Assembly (NCBI GenBank): GCA_023439185.1
Contig: JAEXOR010000011.1
Location: 1-64,000, forward strand
Origin: Bacillota bacterium
Lineage (GTDB): Bacteria; Bacillota; Desulfotomaculia; Desulfotomaculales; Desulfallaceae
Length of the DNA: 64,000 bases
Reading direction: 5' to 3'
Each line of letters begins with the position of its first letter. Position 1 is the first letter of the stretch. The notes under the pieces are model-generated. The model did no database searches. It had not been told where the DNA came from and was given only the letters and a program-made list of their open reading frames with translations. Positions 1 through 9,302 of the stretch are shown in pieces. The position numbers and the translations under genes were made by a program.

Positions 1-2170
1 CCGCCGCCACTGGTCGTCCATTTATCGAACCGGTAGCCGGAGGAAGGCGAAGCGGAAATGCTGATAACCGTACCGGCCTCGTAGTTGCCGCCGGCTCCGC
101 TGGTAATGTTGCCGCCCGCGTCTGCCGTGATGGTCAGGGAATACGTAGCCGCTTGTACGGTTACGGTCGCCGTTACCCTCAATTCTGTCGCGGATATTGT
201 TTGTTCCACGCCCGCTGGCAGATCAAACGTTCCGGCAGCAGTATAATTTCCCGGCGTATTGCCGGTGTAGTCTGTGATTGTCCAGTTGAGCGCTGCGGTA
301 TGCGTTTGGCCATTGTCGTCCTCAACCGTTGCAGTTCCCGGCAAAGCGGCAAGAGCCTGCGATAATGTTGTGCCGTAAGGAACTGTTATACTGCCCACCG
401 GGCTGATGCTTTTTAACTCGTAACCAATAAGATATTGAGGAAAGCTTGCGTTCTGCATGCCCACCATGTTTGTAAGAACAGGCAGGCTTCCTTCCGCATA
501 GTTCCAGGCGTCATTACCGCCGCTGTCCTTTGCCTCAATGAACGGCGTCCACGTTTCTTCCAGGCGCATTTGCACATAACGCAGGGAAATTCCGTTGTTA
601 TAATCATCCGCGCCGCCCGCTATGGGAGCGTTGCCGTTTACCGGCATAAATACCCATGCCATATTGCCGGATATGGTTGCGCCCGAGTCTGCGGTTCCAA
701 CGACGCGCCCCACAAAATCACTTCCGTCCACAGACGGGTTGAGCGCTCTGTTATCTTTTATAATGCCATTGGTCCATCCTGCTATGCCGCCGATGTTCTT
801 CCCGCTCCCGGTGACCGGGCTTGTGCTGTAGCAGCTTTCAAGCGAGCCGTCGGTAACGCTTCCTGCGACGCCGCCGACCGCCCACGCGCCTTCCACCGTA
901 CCTGTGCTGTGGCAATTTTTCATTGTGCTTTCAAAAACTTCTCCGGAAACGCCGCCAACGAAGTCCCTTCCGCTGACATCCCCGGTGCTGTAGCAATTTT
1001 CAAGGAGTATCCCTGTGTAAATGGCTCCCGAAAACCCTCCGACGGAATTGTTGCCGCTGACGTCTCCTGTGCTATGGCAGTGTTTTACAACGATTTCGTC
1101 GTCTATGTAGTCCTTGAAGATAAACCCCGCAAAGCCGCCGGTGCACGAGTAGTATTCTGTCGACAGGTTGACAACCGTCCCGGTGCTGTAGCAATTTGCG
1201 ATGATGATGTCCGGACGATAAACATCCCCGACGAAGCCGCCCACATTGGAACATGCTGTGGTTGCCCCCAAGTACACACGTCGGCAGTACTGAAGCTGTT
1301 GGTGACCACCCCTTGATTCGACACGTTCCCTACAAAACCGCCCAGTACCGGACCGCTGGGCGGGTCTTCAACGCTGACACTGCCGCCGCTGCTGCACCGG
1401 TCAATCACGCCACCGGGCTTTCCGTAAACTTTATGGTTGCAGCCGGCCAGCCCTCCCAACTCTCTGGAACCCTTGCCGCTTACAGTGGCCATACTATGGC
1501 TTTGGTTCACAAAGCCAAAATTCATTCCGACAAGGCCGCCAACCGTCGCGAGATTTCCACCCATAACTTCGGCTTCCACTTCGCAATTGTTGATACTACC
1601 ATAGTTCGACCCGACAAGGCCGCCAACGTTTCTTCCGCCAATGACTTCAGCTTCAACTTCGCAATTGCTGATAGTGCCGCGATTGTAGCCTGCCAGGCTT
1701 CCTACATTCGCGCTCGTTCCCGATGTGTGCGTTGCTTGAATGCTGGCATTTTCCAGCGTGATATTACTCAGCCTGCCTTCGTCCCCCACCATGCCGAATA
1801 ATCCCAGATAATTTACCGTATCCGTCTCGATGGTCAGGTTTGAAATCGTATGACCGCCACCGTCATAGCTGCCGGTGAATCGGTTGGTAATTGGAACATT
1901 AATCCCGATGGGCGTCCAGTCGACGCCCGACAGGTTGATGTCCGCTGTCTGGATGAAGTAATCGTCCCAATACACGCTGTAAACCACGGAACTGACAGCC
2001 GCCAGATCATCCGCCGTGGCGATTATGAACGGATTGCCCGCCGTACCGGCGCCGTCCCAGGGGGCGCCGTCCGCCAGAGCCGGCGCGGGAAGGCCCGTAA
2101 CACCCGCCATGCCCGTAATCAGGCAAAGCAACAGCATCAGGGGCGTTATTTTCCGCAACAAATTTTTCAC
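1..2170 (-). pseudogene. GLUG-repeat secreted surface protein, frameshifted, C-terminus beyond the left edge
   Basis: An N-terminal signal peptide (Lys/Arg-rich start, hydrophobic LMLLLCLITGMAGV, then ALA-D) is followed by many GLUG-type repeats of the form NCxSTGxVxGxxxVGGxxG. After these come an Ig-like segment (about 190-450) and, at the window edge, an InlB-B-like repeat. Such proteins are exported and cell-surface bound; the ligand is unknown. The reading frame breaks at a run of five G on the coding strand (1265-1269). Upstream codons are in one frame and the repeats continue in the -1 frame to base 1, consistent with loss of one G. I place the start at GTG 2170, nine bases after AGGAGG (2180-2185); ATG 2179 directly abuts that site. 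The gene lies just downstream of the response regulator. A sequencing error in the G run is a real alternative to a broken gene. Confidence 0.75.
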
Positions 2171-2222
2171 TATTTTCATCCTCCTGTGATCAAATATCCG
2201 GCATTCCGGGTACATGCTGCAA

Positions 2223-2609
2223 TCACCCTCCTTTCCGCAATCCCAATACGATCTTTACTATTTCAACGATGCCGTCGGGGTCGAAGGGCTTGGTCAGATA
2301 CATATCCGCGCCGACGTCCGCGCCTTTTTGAATGTCGCCGTCATGCCCCCTGGCGGTCAGCATTGTAATGCACACCCTGTGCAGGCCCAGTTCCTGTTTG
2401 ACCTTGCGGCAGACCTCAAAACCGTCCATTCCCGGCATCATTACATCCAGAAAGACGAGTTTGGGCCTCTTGGAGCGGATGAGTTCCAGGGCCGTTTCGC
2501 CGTTAGCGGCTTCCAGCAGTTCGACGCCGGCGTACAAAAAATCCTCAAGGGTTTGCCGCAAAAGGAGTCTGATATTCGGCTCATCGTCCACAATCAATAT
2601 TCTCAGCAT
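2223..2609 (-). CDS. Single-domain CheY-like response regulator
   Basis: The 128-residue protein is one receiver domain with no output domain. It has the acidic pocket VDDE (Asp8-Asp9), the phosphoacceptor Asp55 in FLDVMMPGMDG, Thr85 and Lys107 in YLTKPF. Stand-alone receivers act by protein-protein contact, for example in phosphorelays or motility control. The stop lies about 50 bases before the start of the GLUG-repeat surface protein, so the two may share a transcript. No histidine kinase is adjacent; the nearest in the window is at 25940. Domain identity is sure, the pathway is unknown. Confidence 0.9.
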   Translation of the reverse strand: MLRILIVDDEPNIRLLLRQTLEDFLYAGVELLEAANGETALELIRSKRPKLVFLDVMMPGMDGFEVCRKVKQELGLHRVCITMLTARGHDGDIQKGADVGADMYLTKPFDPDGIVEIVKIVLGLRKGG

Positions 2610-2856
2610 TTTACCAGCCCCTTTCGTATTGAAGCCTGTTCCTGCGCGCGAGCAGTTGTTTTTGATTGATAAACTGTACGATTTTATCCTGCTGCGGCCG
2701 CAGCTCTATTTTATCGCCACGAATTATCTGGGATATTTCCATAAACAACAGACCTCCTGTGGATCAATTCTGCCATTACTGTACTGCATTTTGAAAAACG
2801 GCGCATTGACACTTTTAAGATCAGGAGAAAAAAAATAATTTTTTTGCAAAAAAAAT

Positions 2857-2878
2857 AAACCCGCCGTTAAGCGGGTTT
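2857..2878. terminator. Bidirectional rho-independent terminator
   Basis: The stem AAACCCGC / GCGGGTTT encloses a six-base loop. T runs follow on both strands (2876-2880 on plus; an A-rich run at 2849-2856 gives T on minus). It can back up the terminator directly after nuoN. Confidence 0.75.
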
Positions 2879-2942
2879 TTGCCGGAATGTTCAATTGGTC
2901 GAAATACGCAAGCAAAGCTTTGTATCATTTCGTGTCTTTATA

Positions 2943-2982
2943 AAACAGCCGCATAACCATGGAAATGGTTATACGGCTGTTT
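2943..2982 (-). terminator. nuo operon terminator
   Basis: A long hairpin (AAACAGCCG and ATAACCAT arms, GGAA loop on plus) begins a few bases after the nuoN stop. On the minus strand it is followed by TTTTAT. It closes the 11-gene nuo operon. Confidence 0.75.
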
Positions 2983-2985
2983 GTC

Positions 2986-4434
2986 TTAATGCAGGAAGAA
3001 CGAGTGGGCGGCGTTGTTTACCACCTCGGACAGCGGTCCGGGGTAAACGCCGATGACCAGGGTCACGATCATGGTCACAATCAGCGTTACCGCCACCGGG
3101 CTGGATACGCTGATGGGCGACGGGTCCACAGGCTCGTCGCGGTACATCACCAGTGCCACGCGCAGGTAGTAGTAGACCGATACCATGCTCATAATCAGGC
3201 CGATGAACACCAGCCACAGGTAACCGTCCACGATGGTCTTGAACAAATAGAATTTACCCACGAAACCGGCCAGGGGCGGGATGCCCGCCATGCTCAGCAG
3301 GGCCACCAGCATTACCGCCGCCATCAGCGGGGAGCGCTGGCTCAAACCGGCATAGTCTTTCAGCTCGTCGCTGCCGGTGACATTGTAGAAATACGCCGCC
3401 ACTGTGAAGGCGCCCGCCGTGGCGAACACGTACAGGAAGGCGTAAAACATGACGCCCTTGATGCCGGCCTCCGACGCGGTGACCATGCCGACCATGATAT
3501 AACCGGCCTGGGCGATACTGGAGTATGCCAGAAGCCGCTTGATATTGGTCTGGGGAATGGCCACCAGGTTGCCGACGATGATAGTGACACCGGCCATAAT
3601 GGCGATCACCATAGCCCAGTTTTCCCATACGCCCGGCAGGGCGGTAATGAACAGCCGCAGGATGACGGCGAAGGAGGCCGCCTTGGAACCCATGGCCAGG
3701 AACGACGTTACCGGCGTGGGCGCTCCTTCGTAAACGTCCGGCGACCACATGTGGAAGGGCACCATTGAGATTTTAAAACCAAGGCCGGCGATGATCAGCA
3801 CCAGGGCCAGCACCAGGGCCGGTGAAACTTGCTGCATGGCGACGATCCGGCCGATATCCAGCATAATTACGCTGCCGGTCAGACCGTAAACCAGGCTGAG
3901 GCCGTACAGCAGCACCGCGGAACTCATGCCCGCCAGCAGGACATACTTCATACCGGCTTCCACTGATTTATTATCGGTCTTGCGCAGACAGGCCAGGACC
4001 ACAAAGGCGATGGTCATCAGCTCCAGGCCCAGGTACAGGGTGATCAGGTCGCCCGTCGAGGCCATCACCATCATGCCCAGGGTGGCAAAGACGGTCAGGC
4101 TGTAATACTCGGCCTGGTTGCCCACGCTGTCCACGTAGCGCATGCTGCCCAGGATTACCAGGGCGGCGGCCACCATAAAGGTGATTTTCCAGAACAGGGC
4201 GTAGTTGTCCAGCAGGTACATGCCTTCCAGCAGCTCACCGCTCTGGCCCCACATGGTCAAGGCTGCGCCGGCGATGCCCATCAGACCCAGGAAAGCGACC
4301 CAGCCCAGACCTTTGCGGGCGTTTTTAGGTGAGATAATCCCCAGGATCAGGATGGCCAAACCCAGGGCGGCCACCAGTATTTCCAGGGTCAGCGCCGACG
4401 GGTTAACGGGCATTGAGAAGTCAAATGGCGTCAT
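2986..4434 (-). CDS. nuoN: NADH-quinone oxidoreductase subunit N
   Basis: NuoN is one of three antiporter-like membrane subunits of complex I that move protons when quinone is reduced. The 482-residue protein is almost entirely transmembrane helices. It carries the family segment PFHMWSPDVYEGAPTPVTSF, with conserved Lys in the middle helices. The ATG follows the nuoM stop with no gap (TAA-ATG), which points to translational coupling. It is the last gene of the operon and is followed at once by a terminator hairpin. The length is normal for the family. Confidence 0.97.
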   Translation of the reverse strand: MTPFDFSMPVNPSALTLEILVAALGLAILILGIISPKNARKGLGWVAFLGLMGIAGAALTMWGQSGELLEGMYLLDNYALFWKITFMVAAALVILGSMRYVDSVGNQAEYYSLTVFATLGMMVMASTGDLITLYLGLELMTIAFVVLACLRKTDNKSVEAGMKYVLLAGMSSAVLLYGLSLVYGLTGSVIMLDIGRIVAMQQVSPALVLALVLIIAGLGFKISMVPFHMWSPDVYEGAPTPVTSFLAMGSKAASFAVILRLFITALPGVWENWAMVIAIMAGVTIIVGNLVAIPQTNIKRLLAYSSIAQAGYIMVGMVTASEAGIKGVMFYAFLYVFATAGAFTVAAYFYNVTGSDELKDYAGLSQRSPLMAAVMLVALLSMAGIPPLAGFVGKFYLFKTIVDGYLWLVFIGLIMSMVSVYYYLRVALVMYRDEPVDPSPISVSSPVAVTLIVTMIVTLVIGVYPGPLSEVVNNAAHSFFLH

Positions 4435-5949
4435 TTAGAACTTCCCCCCTAACTGAAGCGCGTCGCTGATTGCCGCGTGCAGGGGCACGACGCCGCTGTT
4501 AATCATGTCGAACAACAGGGACGGGAGAAAACCGCCCACTACCAGTACTGTGCCCAGCACTATCAGAGGCACCATTTCCGGACCCCGGATATCCTTGAGG
4601 TGGTCATACTCCGCCCGAGGCGGGCCGAACAGCGTGTTGGCTCCGGCGCGCAGCACGTACAGCGCGGTAATGATGATCCCGGCGATACCGATCACCGCCA
4701 GGCCGCCGTATACATCAAAGGCGCCGATAAAGATGGTGAATTCCGGAATGAAGCTGATCAGGCCGGGCAGTCCCAGCGACGCCATGGCCGCCATCATGAA
4801 GCCCACCGCCAGGCGCGGGGTCTGGCGGGCCAGACCGCCCATGTCGGGAATCCAACGGGTATGCGTCTTCTCGTAGATAAATCCGATCATGGAGAAGAAC
4901 AGGGCCGCCATCACACCGTGGGCGAACATGTTGGCCACGGCGCCGTTCAGGCCGATTACGTTCAGGCAGGCCACGGCCAGGATGACGTAACCCATGTGGC
5001 TGACGCTGGAATAACCAACGACGTATTTCAGGTCTTTTTGCGCCAGGGCGCCGAATGCCGCGTAAGCAACTCCGGCAACGCCCAGCACCGCCATGTAGGG
5101 CGCCCAAAAGGCCGCGCCTGCCGGCAGCATGTAGACAGCGATTTTAACCAGGCCGTAACCGCCGATTTTTTTCAGCACCCCGGCGTGGATCATACTGACC
5201 GCGGTGGGAGCGCCGGCGTAGCCGTCGGGCGACCAGGAGTGGAACGGCCACATGGAAATCAGTGAACCAAACCCCAGCAGCATCAACCCGAACAGCCAGA
5301 TCTGGTCGAAACGGGACAACTGCTGCGCCACTTCCGCCAGGCCGGTAAAGCTCATATCCGGCACTCCGGTCATGGCGGCGGTCTTTACAAACAGCGCGAT
5401 GACGCCCACCAGCAGGAAAGCGCTACCGATTAACAGGTAGATGGTCAGCTTCATACCGGCGTATTCCTTGGTCACGCGCTTGGAACTGCCCCAGATCACC
5501 ACCATGATGTAGATGGGGATGACCACAACTTCATAGAACAACAGGAAGATGAACAGGTCGTGGGCGATAAATGTGCCCATGACGCCGGCAATCAGGAGCA
5601 GCAGCAGGATGAAGAACTCCCTGGGCCGGTTGTTGACGTTCCAGGAGGCGAACACCGCCGAGAAGCCAATCAGGTTGGTCAACAGCAGCATGGGCAGGCT
5701 GATACCGTCCGCGGCCAGTAAAAAGGTGACGCCTAAATCCTGAATCCAGGGTATTTGCATCACGAACTGCAATCCGCCCACGCTTTTGTCATAGGTGAAG
5801 TAAGCGTACAGGCTCAGGACCAGGGATACAAAGGTGCCCATGGCGGCAACGCTCTTGATGGTCAGTTTTTCTTCCTTGGGCACGAACACCAGCACCAAGG
5901 CCGCGGCTATGGGAGCCAGCAATATGGTCAGCAGGATTGGAAAGTCCAT
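4435..5949 (-). CDS. nuoM: NADH-quinone oxidoreductase subunit M
   Basis: This is the second antiporter-like proton-pumping subunit of complex I, 504 residues and highly hydrophobic. It contains PFHSWSPDGYAGAPTAVSMI and a Glu in LLFYEVVVIPIY that matches the essential TM5 Glu of the family. Its ATG abuts the nuoL TAG and its TAA abuts the nuoN ATG, so nuoL, nuoM and nuoN are packed without spacers. Length and motifs are normal. Confidence 0.97.
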   Translation of the reverse strand: MDFPILLTILLAPIAAALVLVFVPKEEKLTIKSVAAMGTFVSLVLSLYAYFTYDKSVGGLQFVMQIPWIQDLGVTFLLAADGISLPMLLLTNLIGFSAVFASWNVNNRPREFFILLLLLIAGVMGTFIAHDLFIFLLFYEVVVIPIYIMVVIWGSSKRVTKEYAGMKLTIYLLIGSAFLLVGVIALFVKTAAMTGVPDMSFTGLAEVAQQLSRFDQIWLFGLMLLGFGSLISMWPFHSWSPDGYAGAPTAVSMIHAGVLKKIGGYGLVKIAVYMLPAGAAFWAPYMAVLGVAGVAYAAFGALAQKDLKYVVGYSSVSHMGYVILAVACLNVIGLNGAVANMFAHGVMAALFFSMIGFIYEKTHTRWIPDMGGLARQTPRLAVGFMMAAMASLGLPGLISFIPEFTIFIGAFDVYGGLAVIGIAGIIITALYVLRAGANTLFGPPRAEYDHLKDIRGPEMVPLIVLGTVLVVGGFLPSLLFDMINSGVVPLHAAISDALQLGGKF

Positions 5950-7887
5950 CTATTTCACACCTCCCAGAACCAGGCTGAAGGCCGACGGACCAGTGAAGGT
6001 CACCAGCACGGCCACCGCCAGCACACCCAGGAAGAAGATCAGGGCGTAACTCTGCAGCCGGCCGGTTTGGAACACCCGCAGGCCGTCGCCGGAGGACTTG
6101 GTGATGGTGCCGATGCCGTTGACGATTCCGTCCACCACGTAAATGTCAAACAGGTAGAACACCCTGGCGGTTCCGTCCACCAGCGCATGGTTGAACCACA
6201 GGTAAAGCTCGTCGATATAGTATTTGTTGTACAGCATCCGGTACACCGGGCCGAACCATTCGGCCATTTTGCGGGCCCGTTTCTTTTGGGCGTCCTTCAG
6301 GTACATGGTGTAAGCCAGGTATATGCCGCCGCCGGCCAGCACGATGGATAAAAGCATGACGCCGTAATTGGCGGCCGCGTGATGCGGATGCCCGAAGTAA
6401 ATCCACTCGGCCCACAGGTTGTGCCAGGGAGTGCCGAGCCAGCCGGCGCCGACGGCGCCCACGGCCAGGACGATCAGAGGCACGGTCATGGTCCACGGGG
6501 ACTCGTGGGGATGGTTCTCGGGTTTTTCATCGCCGAAGAAGGCCAGGAAAATCATCCGCCACATGTAGAACGCGGTTAAAAACGCGGTTAAGGCCGCCAT
6601 GGCGAACAGCACATAGTGCCCTTCGGCCAGGGTGGACACCAGAATTTCATCCTTGCTCCAGAAACCCGCGAAGGGCGGGATACCGGCGATGGCCAGGCCG
6701 CCGATGACAAATGTCCAGCCGGTGATGGGCATCTTCTTGATCAGGCCGCCCATCTCCCATACGTCGGCTTTGTGGTGCAGGGCGTGCAGCACGCTGCCGG
6801 CGGCCAGGAACATCAGGGCCTTGAAGAAGGCGTGGGTCCACAGGTGGAACATACTGGCGGTCAGGCTGCCCACACCCAGGGCCAGCATCATGTAGCCCAA
6901 CTGGCTGACGGTGGAGTAAGCCAGAATGCGTTTAATCTCCCTTTGGGTCAGGGCGATGGTGGCGGCAAACAGCGCTGTAAACGCGCCGGTGACTGCCACC
7001 AGTTGCATGGCCGATTCAACCTCGTGGAACAGGAACATGGTCCGGCCCACCAGGTAAACACCGGCCACCACCATGGTGGCGGCGTGGATCAGCGCGCTGA
7101 CCGGGGTGGGGCCTTCCATGGCGTCCGGCAGCCACACGTGCAGCGGGAATTGGCCGGATTTACCGATGGGGCCGATAAACACCAGCACCGCAATCAGGGT
7201 CAGCATGCCCATGGTGGTGTACTCTTCAAAGTGATGAATCTTCTCACCCAGCTCCACCAGGTTCAGGGTGCCGAAGGTAATCTGCAGGGCCAGCAGGCCC
7301 AGCAATAGTCCGAAGTCCGCCACCCGGCAGGTAACGAAGGCTTTTTTGGCTGCTTCCCGGGCGGATATCTTATGGGTATAGAATCCGATTAGCAGGTAGG
7401 AACACAAGCCCACCAGTTCCCAGGCGATGAACATCTGCAGCAGGTTGCTGGAGATGACCAGCAGCAGCATGGAAGCGCCGAACAGGGACAGATAGGAAAA
7501 GAACACCGAGAAACCTGGGTCTCCCTTCATGTAGCCCACTGAATAGAGGAAAATAAAAGTCGATATGAACGAGACCATGAACATCATCATGGCCGATACC
7601 GGGTCCAGCTGTACCCCCACCTGCACCAGCAGGCTGTCGGTGACCCCGGGGATACCCAGGGACAGCCACTTGGCAGCATAGACCAGCGGTTTTTCAGCAT
7701 ACTCATGGTTGGTAAATATTCCGTACGCCGCAAAGCTGGCGATAACACAGGATGTGGCCATAGCGCCCACCGCGATCACCGCGCTGAGCTTTTCAAACGG
7801 CCTGGTCAGAAATACTATCACCAAAAATGCCAGGGCGGGAAGGAGCGGTACCAACCATGCATGCATCATCGCGAATTCAACAAGCAT
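5950..7887 (-). CDS. nuoL: NADH-quinone oxidoreductase subunit L
   Basis: NuoL is the distal proton-pumping subunit of complex I and carries the long lateral helix. About 645 residues are predicted, with MFIAWELVGLCSYLL (TM5 Glu) and HVWLPDAMEGPTPVSALIHAATMV. I start at ATG 7887, about nine bases after GGTAGGTG. GTG 7899 lies in frame upstream but overlaps that ribosome-binding site. It follows nuoK by about 30 bases in the same operon. Confidence 0.96.
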   Translation of the reverse strand: MLVEFAMMHAWLVPLLPALAFLVIVFLTRPFEKLSAVIAVGAMATSCVIASFAAYGIFTNHEYAEKPLVYAAKWLSLGIPGVTDSLLVQVGVQLDPVSAMMMFMVSFISTFIFLYSVGYMKGDPGFSVFFSYLSLFGASMLLLVISSNLLQMFIAWELVGLCSYLLIGFYTHKISAREAAKKAFVTCRVADFGLLLGLLALQITFGTLNLVELGEKIHHFEEYTTMGMLTLIAVLVFIGPIGKSGQFPLHVWLPDAMEGPTPVSALIHAATMVVAGVYLVGRTMFLFHEVESAMQLVAVTGAFTALFAATIALTQREIKRILAYSTVSQLGYMMLALGVGSLTASMFHLWTHAFFKALMFLAAGSVLHALHHKADVWEMGGLIKKMPITGWTFVIGGLAIAGIPPFAGFWSKDEILVSTLAEGHYVLFAMAALTAFLTAFYMWRMIFLAFFGDEKPENHPHESPWTMTVPLIVLAVGAVGAGWLGTPWHNLWAEWIYFGHPHHAAANYGVMLLSIVLAGGGIYLAYTMYLKDAQKKRARKMAEWFGPVYRMLYNKYYIDELYLWFNHALVDGTARVFYLFDIYVVDGIVNGIGTITKSSGDGLRVFQTGRLQSYALIFFLGVLAVAVLVTFTGPSAFSLVLGGVK

Positions 7888-7920
7888 TATCCAAAGCACC
7901 TACCTTCACTCATGAGAATC

Positions 7921-8241
7921 CTACCACTTCAGCCAGTCGAAGTTGTCCAAATCCACGTTCAGCCTGTTGCGGTAGATGGCGATGATGATGGCCAGTCCCA
8001 CACCCACTTCAGCGGCCGCCACGGTGATGACGAAAATGGAAAAAATCTGGCCGGTGAAATCCAACGGGGTGACGTATTTGCTGAAGGCCACCAAATTAAT
8101 ATTTACCGCGTTCAGCATTAATTCGATGCAGATTAACACAGCCACGGCATTACGTTTGGTAAACACACCGAAAAGACCGATGCTGAAAAGGAGCGCTGAA
8201 AGCACCACGTAATGGGTGAGACTAATTGTCAGTTCCGGCAT
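7921..8241 (-). CDS. nuoK: NADH-quinone oxidoreductase subunit K
   Basis: A 106-residue subunit with three membrane helices; it contributes buried acidic residues to the proton path (CIELMLNAVNINLV has the conserved Glu). The ATG at 8241 gives the family-standard start MPELTISLTHYVVLSALLF and is preceded by GAGGAGGTGG. The gene start overlaps the nuoJ end by 20 bases. A longer frame reaching 8319 exists but adds a Trp/Arg/Cys-rich stretch that is simply nuoJ read in another frame. Confidence 0.96.
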   Translation of the reverse strand: MPELTISLTHYVVLSALLFSIGLFGVFTKRNAVAVLICIELMLNAVNINLVAFSKYVTPLDFTGQIFSIFVITVAAAEVGVGLAIIIAIYRNRLNVDLDNFDWLKW

Positions 8242-8758
8242 TGGTCTCCACCTCCTCATCCCTGGCCAGCACAATGGCGCCCACCAGTGCCACCAGCAGG
8301 AGCAGCGCGGCCACTTCAAACGGGATCACGTATTTGCTCAGCAACAGCTCGCCGATGGCATCGACAGTGTTTGCAGGCACCGCGTCCGCGGCCACCATGT
8401 CCGTCCAGGCGGTACGGCCGGCAAAGATGGCGCCAAATGCCACCGTCAGGGCGGTCAAGCCGGCGCCGGCCATGATTTGCCGGTTAAACAGGTTGGTTTC
8501 TTTCATCTCCGTGCGCTGGATGACCATGATACCGAATACCACCATGATGCATACCGCGCCGGCGTACACAAGCACCTGCACCGCGGCGAGGAAATCGGCG
8601 TCCAGCAGGAGAAACAGGCCGGCCATGGCTATAAAAGTTACAGCCAGGAACAACACGGAGTGCATGATATTGCGCATAAATACCACCAGAGTGGCCGCTC
8701 CCAGGATGGTAGCCGCCAGTCCGTAGAATGCCGCTACAGAGTAGATACTGGTCTCCAT
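8222..8758 (-). CDS. nuoJ: NADH-quinone oxidoreductase subunit J
   Basis: A 178-residue membrane subunit of complex I with about five helices. It shows the NuoJ segment MHSVLFLAVTFIAMAGLFLLLDADFLAAVQVLVYAGAV broken here by family-typical glycines. It lies between nuoI (stop four bases upstream) and nuoK (20-base overlap). NuoJ takes part in coupling quinone chemistry to the pump modules. Length is normal. Confidence 0.96.
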   Translation of the reverse strand: METSIYSVAAFYGLAATILGAATLVVFMRNIMHSVLFLAVTFIAMAGLFLLLDADFLAAVQVLVYAGAVCIMVVFGIMVIQRTEMKETNLFNRQIMAGAGLTALTVAFGAIFAGRTAWTDMVAADAVPANTVDAIGELLLSKYVIPFEVAALLLLVALVGAIVLARDEEVETNAGTDN

Positions 8759-8761
8759 CTG

Positions 8762-9298
8762 TTACTGACCCTCCTTAGCGGGAGCTTCAGCAGAGGCTGC
8801 TGCTTCAGAATCGGCAGCCGCGGGCTTGGGAGCCTGTCCGGCAGCTTTATTTCCCTCAGCTTTGGCCTTCGGCTTGGGCTTCTCCGCGCCGTCCTCCGGC
8901 TCCTCTTCGGGTTCAGCGGGGGCTTCCCGCCTTACCAGTACCAGGGGTATGTCTTTATAGAAGTACTGGTTCATATTGAAGTCCCGGGAAAAGTGAAGCG
9001 CATCCTTATTGCATGATTCCACGCACAGCCCGCAATATAGGCAGTACTGGATATTCATCACATAATCGGTCAGGTACTGTTTTTTGCCGACCTTCTGCTT
9101 GTTCAGCGTGATCACCCGGTTGGGACAGGCATTGGCGCATAAGCTGCAGGCGATGCACTTGTCGACGTCCAGGGTAAACTTGCCGTGAAAGCGTTCCGGC
9201 GTCGGATGCAGCTTATCCGGGTACTCAACGGTTAATTTTTTGGCCCAAAATTCTTTCCAGGTTATCTGCATTCCCTTGACTAAACCTTTTCCAAACAT
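8762..9298 (-). CDS. nuoI: NADH-quinone oxidoreductase subunit I with an unusual C-terminal tail
   Basis: A two-[4Fe-4S] ferredoxin subunit that passes electrons toward NuoB. Cluster ligands are Cys48, 51, 54 and 58 (CIACSLCANACP) and Cys86, 89, 92 and 96 (CLYCGLCVESCN). The last Cys is followed by Asn where Pro is usual. After about residue 122 the protein continues with roughly 55 residues rich in Ala, Glu, Lys and Pro, an extension of low complexity that the usual NuoI lacks. In an operon without nuoEFG this tail could help dock an alternative electron donor; that is speculation. Confidence 0.95.
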   Translation of the reverse strand: MFGKGLVKGMQITWKEFWAKKLTVEYPDKLHPTPERFHGKFTLDVDKCIACSLCANACPNRVITLNKQKVGKKQYLTDYVMNIQYCLYCGLCVESCNKDALHFSRDFNMNQYFYKDIPLVLVRREAPAEPEEEPEDGAEKPKPKAKAEGNKAAGQAPKPAAADSEAAASAEAPAKEGQ

Positions 9299-9302
9299 GC
9301 CA

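Larger units (their letters stand above)
2610..2985. other. Intergenic region between response regulator and nuoN
   Basis: No convincing gene is present. The 63-codon minus-strand frame at 2724-2915 overlaps terminator hairpins and has no recognisable family. The region holds an AT-rich stretch and the two terminators listed separately. Confidence 0.6.

Noticed and set aside
435..1801. Long plus-strand frames opposite the GLUG-repeat gene
   Set aside because: They are shadows of the repeat gene: composition follows the opposite strand, no family is recognisable and no ribosome-binding site precedes them.
2724..2915. Minus-strand frame of 63 codons after the response regulator
   Set aside because: It spans a terminator hairpin, is AT-rich and has no family match.
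2959..3768. His/Gln-rich plus-strand frames inside the nuo genes
   Set aside because: Antisense shadows of GC-rich membrane protein genes; the real genes nuoN, nuoM and nuoL are certain.
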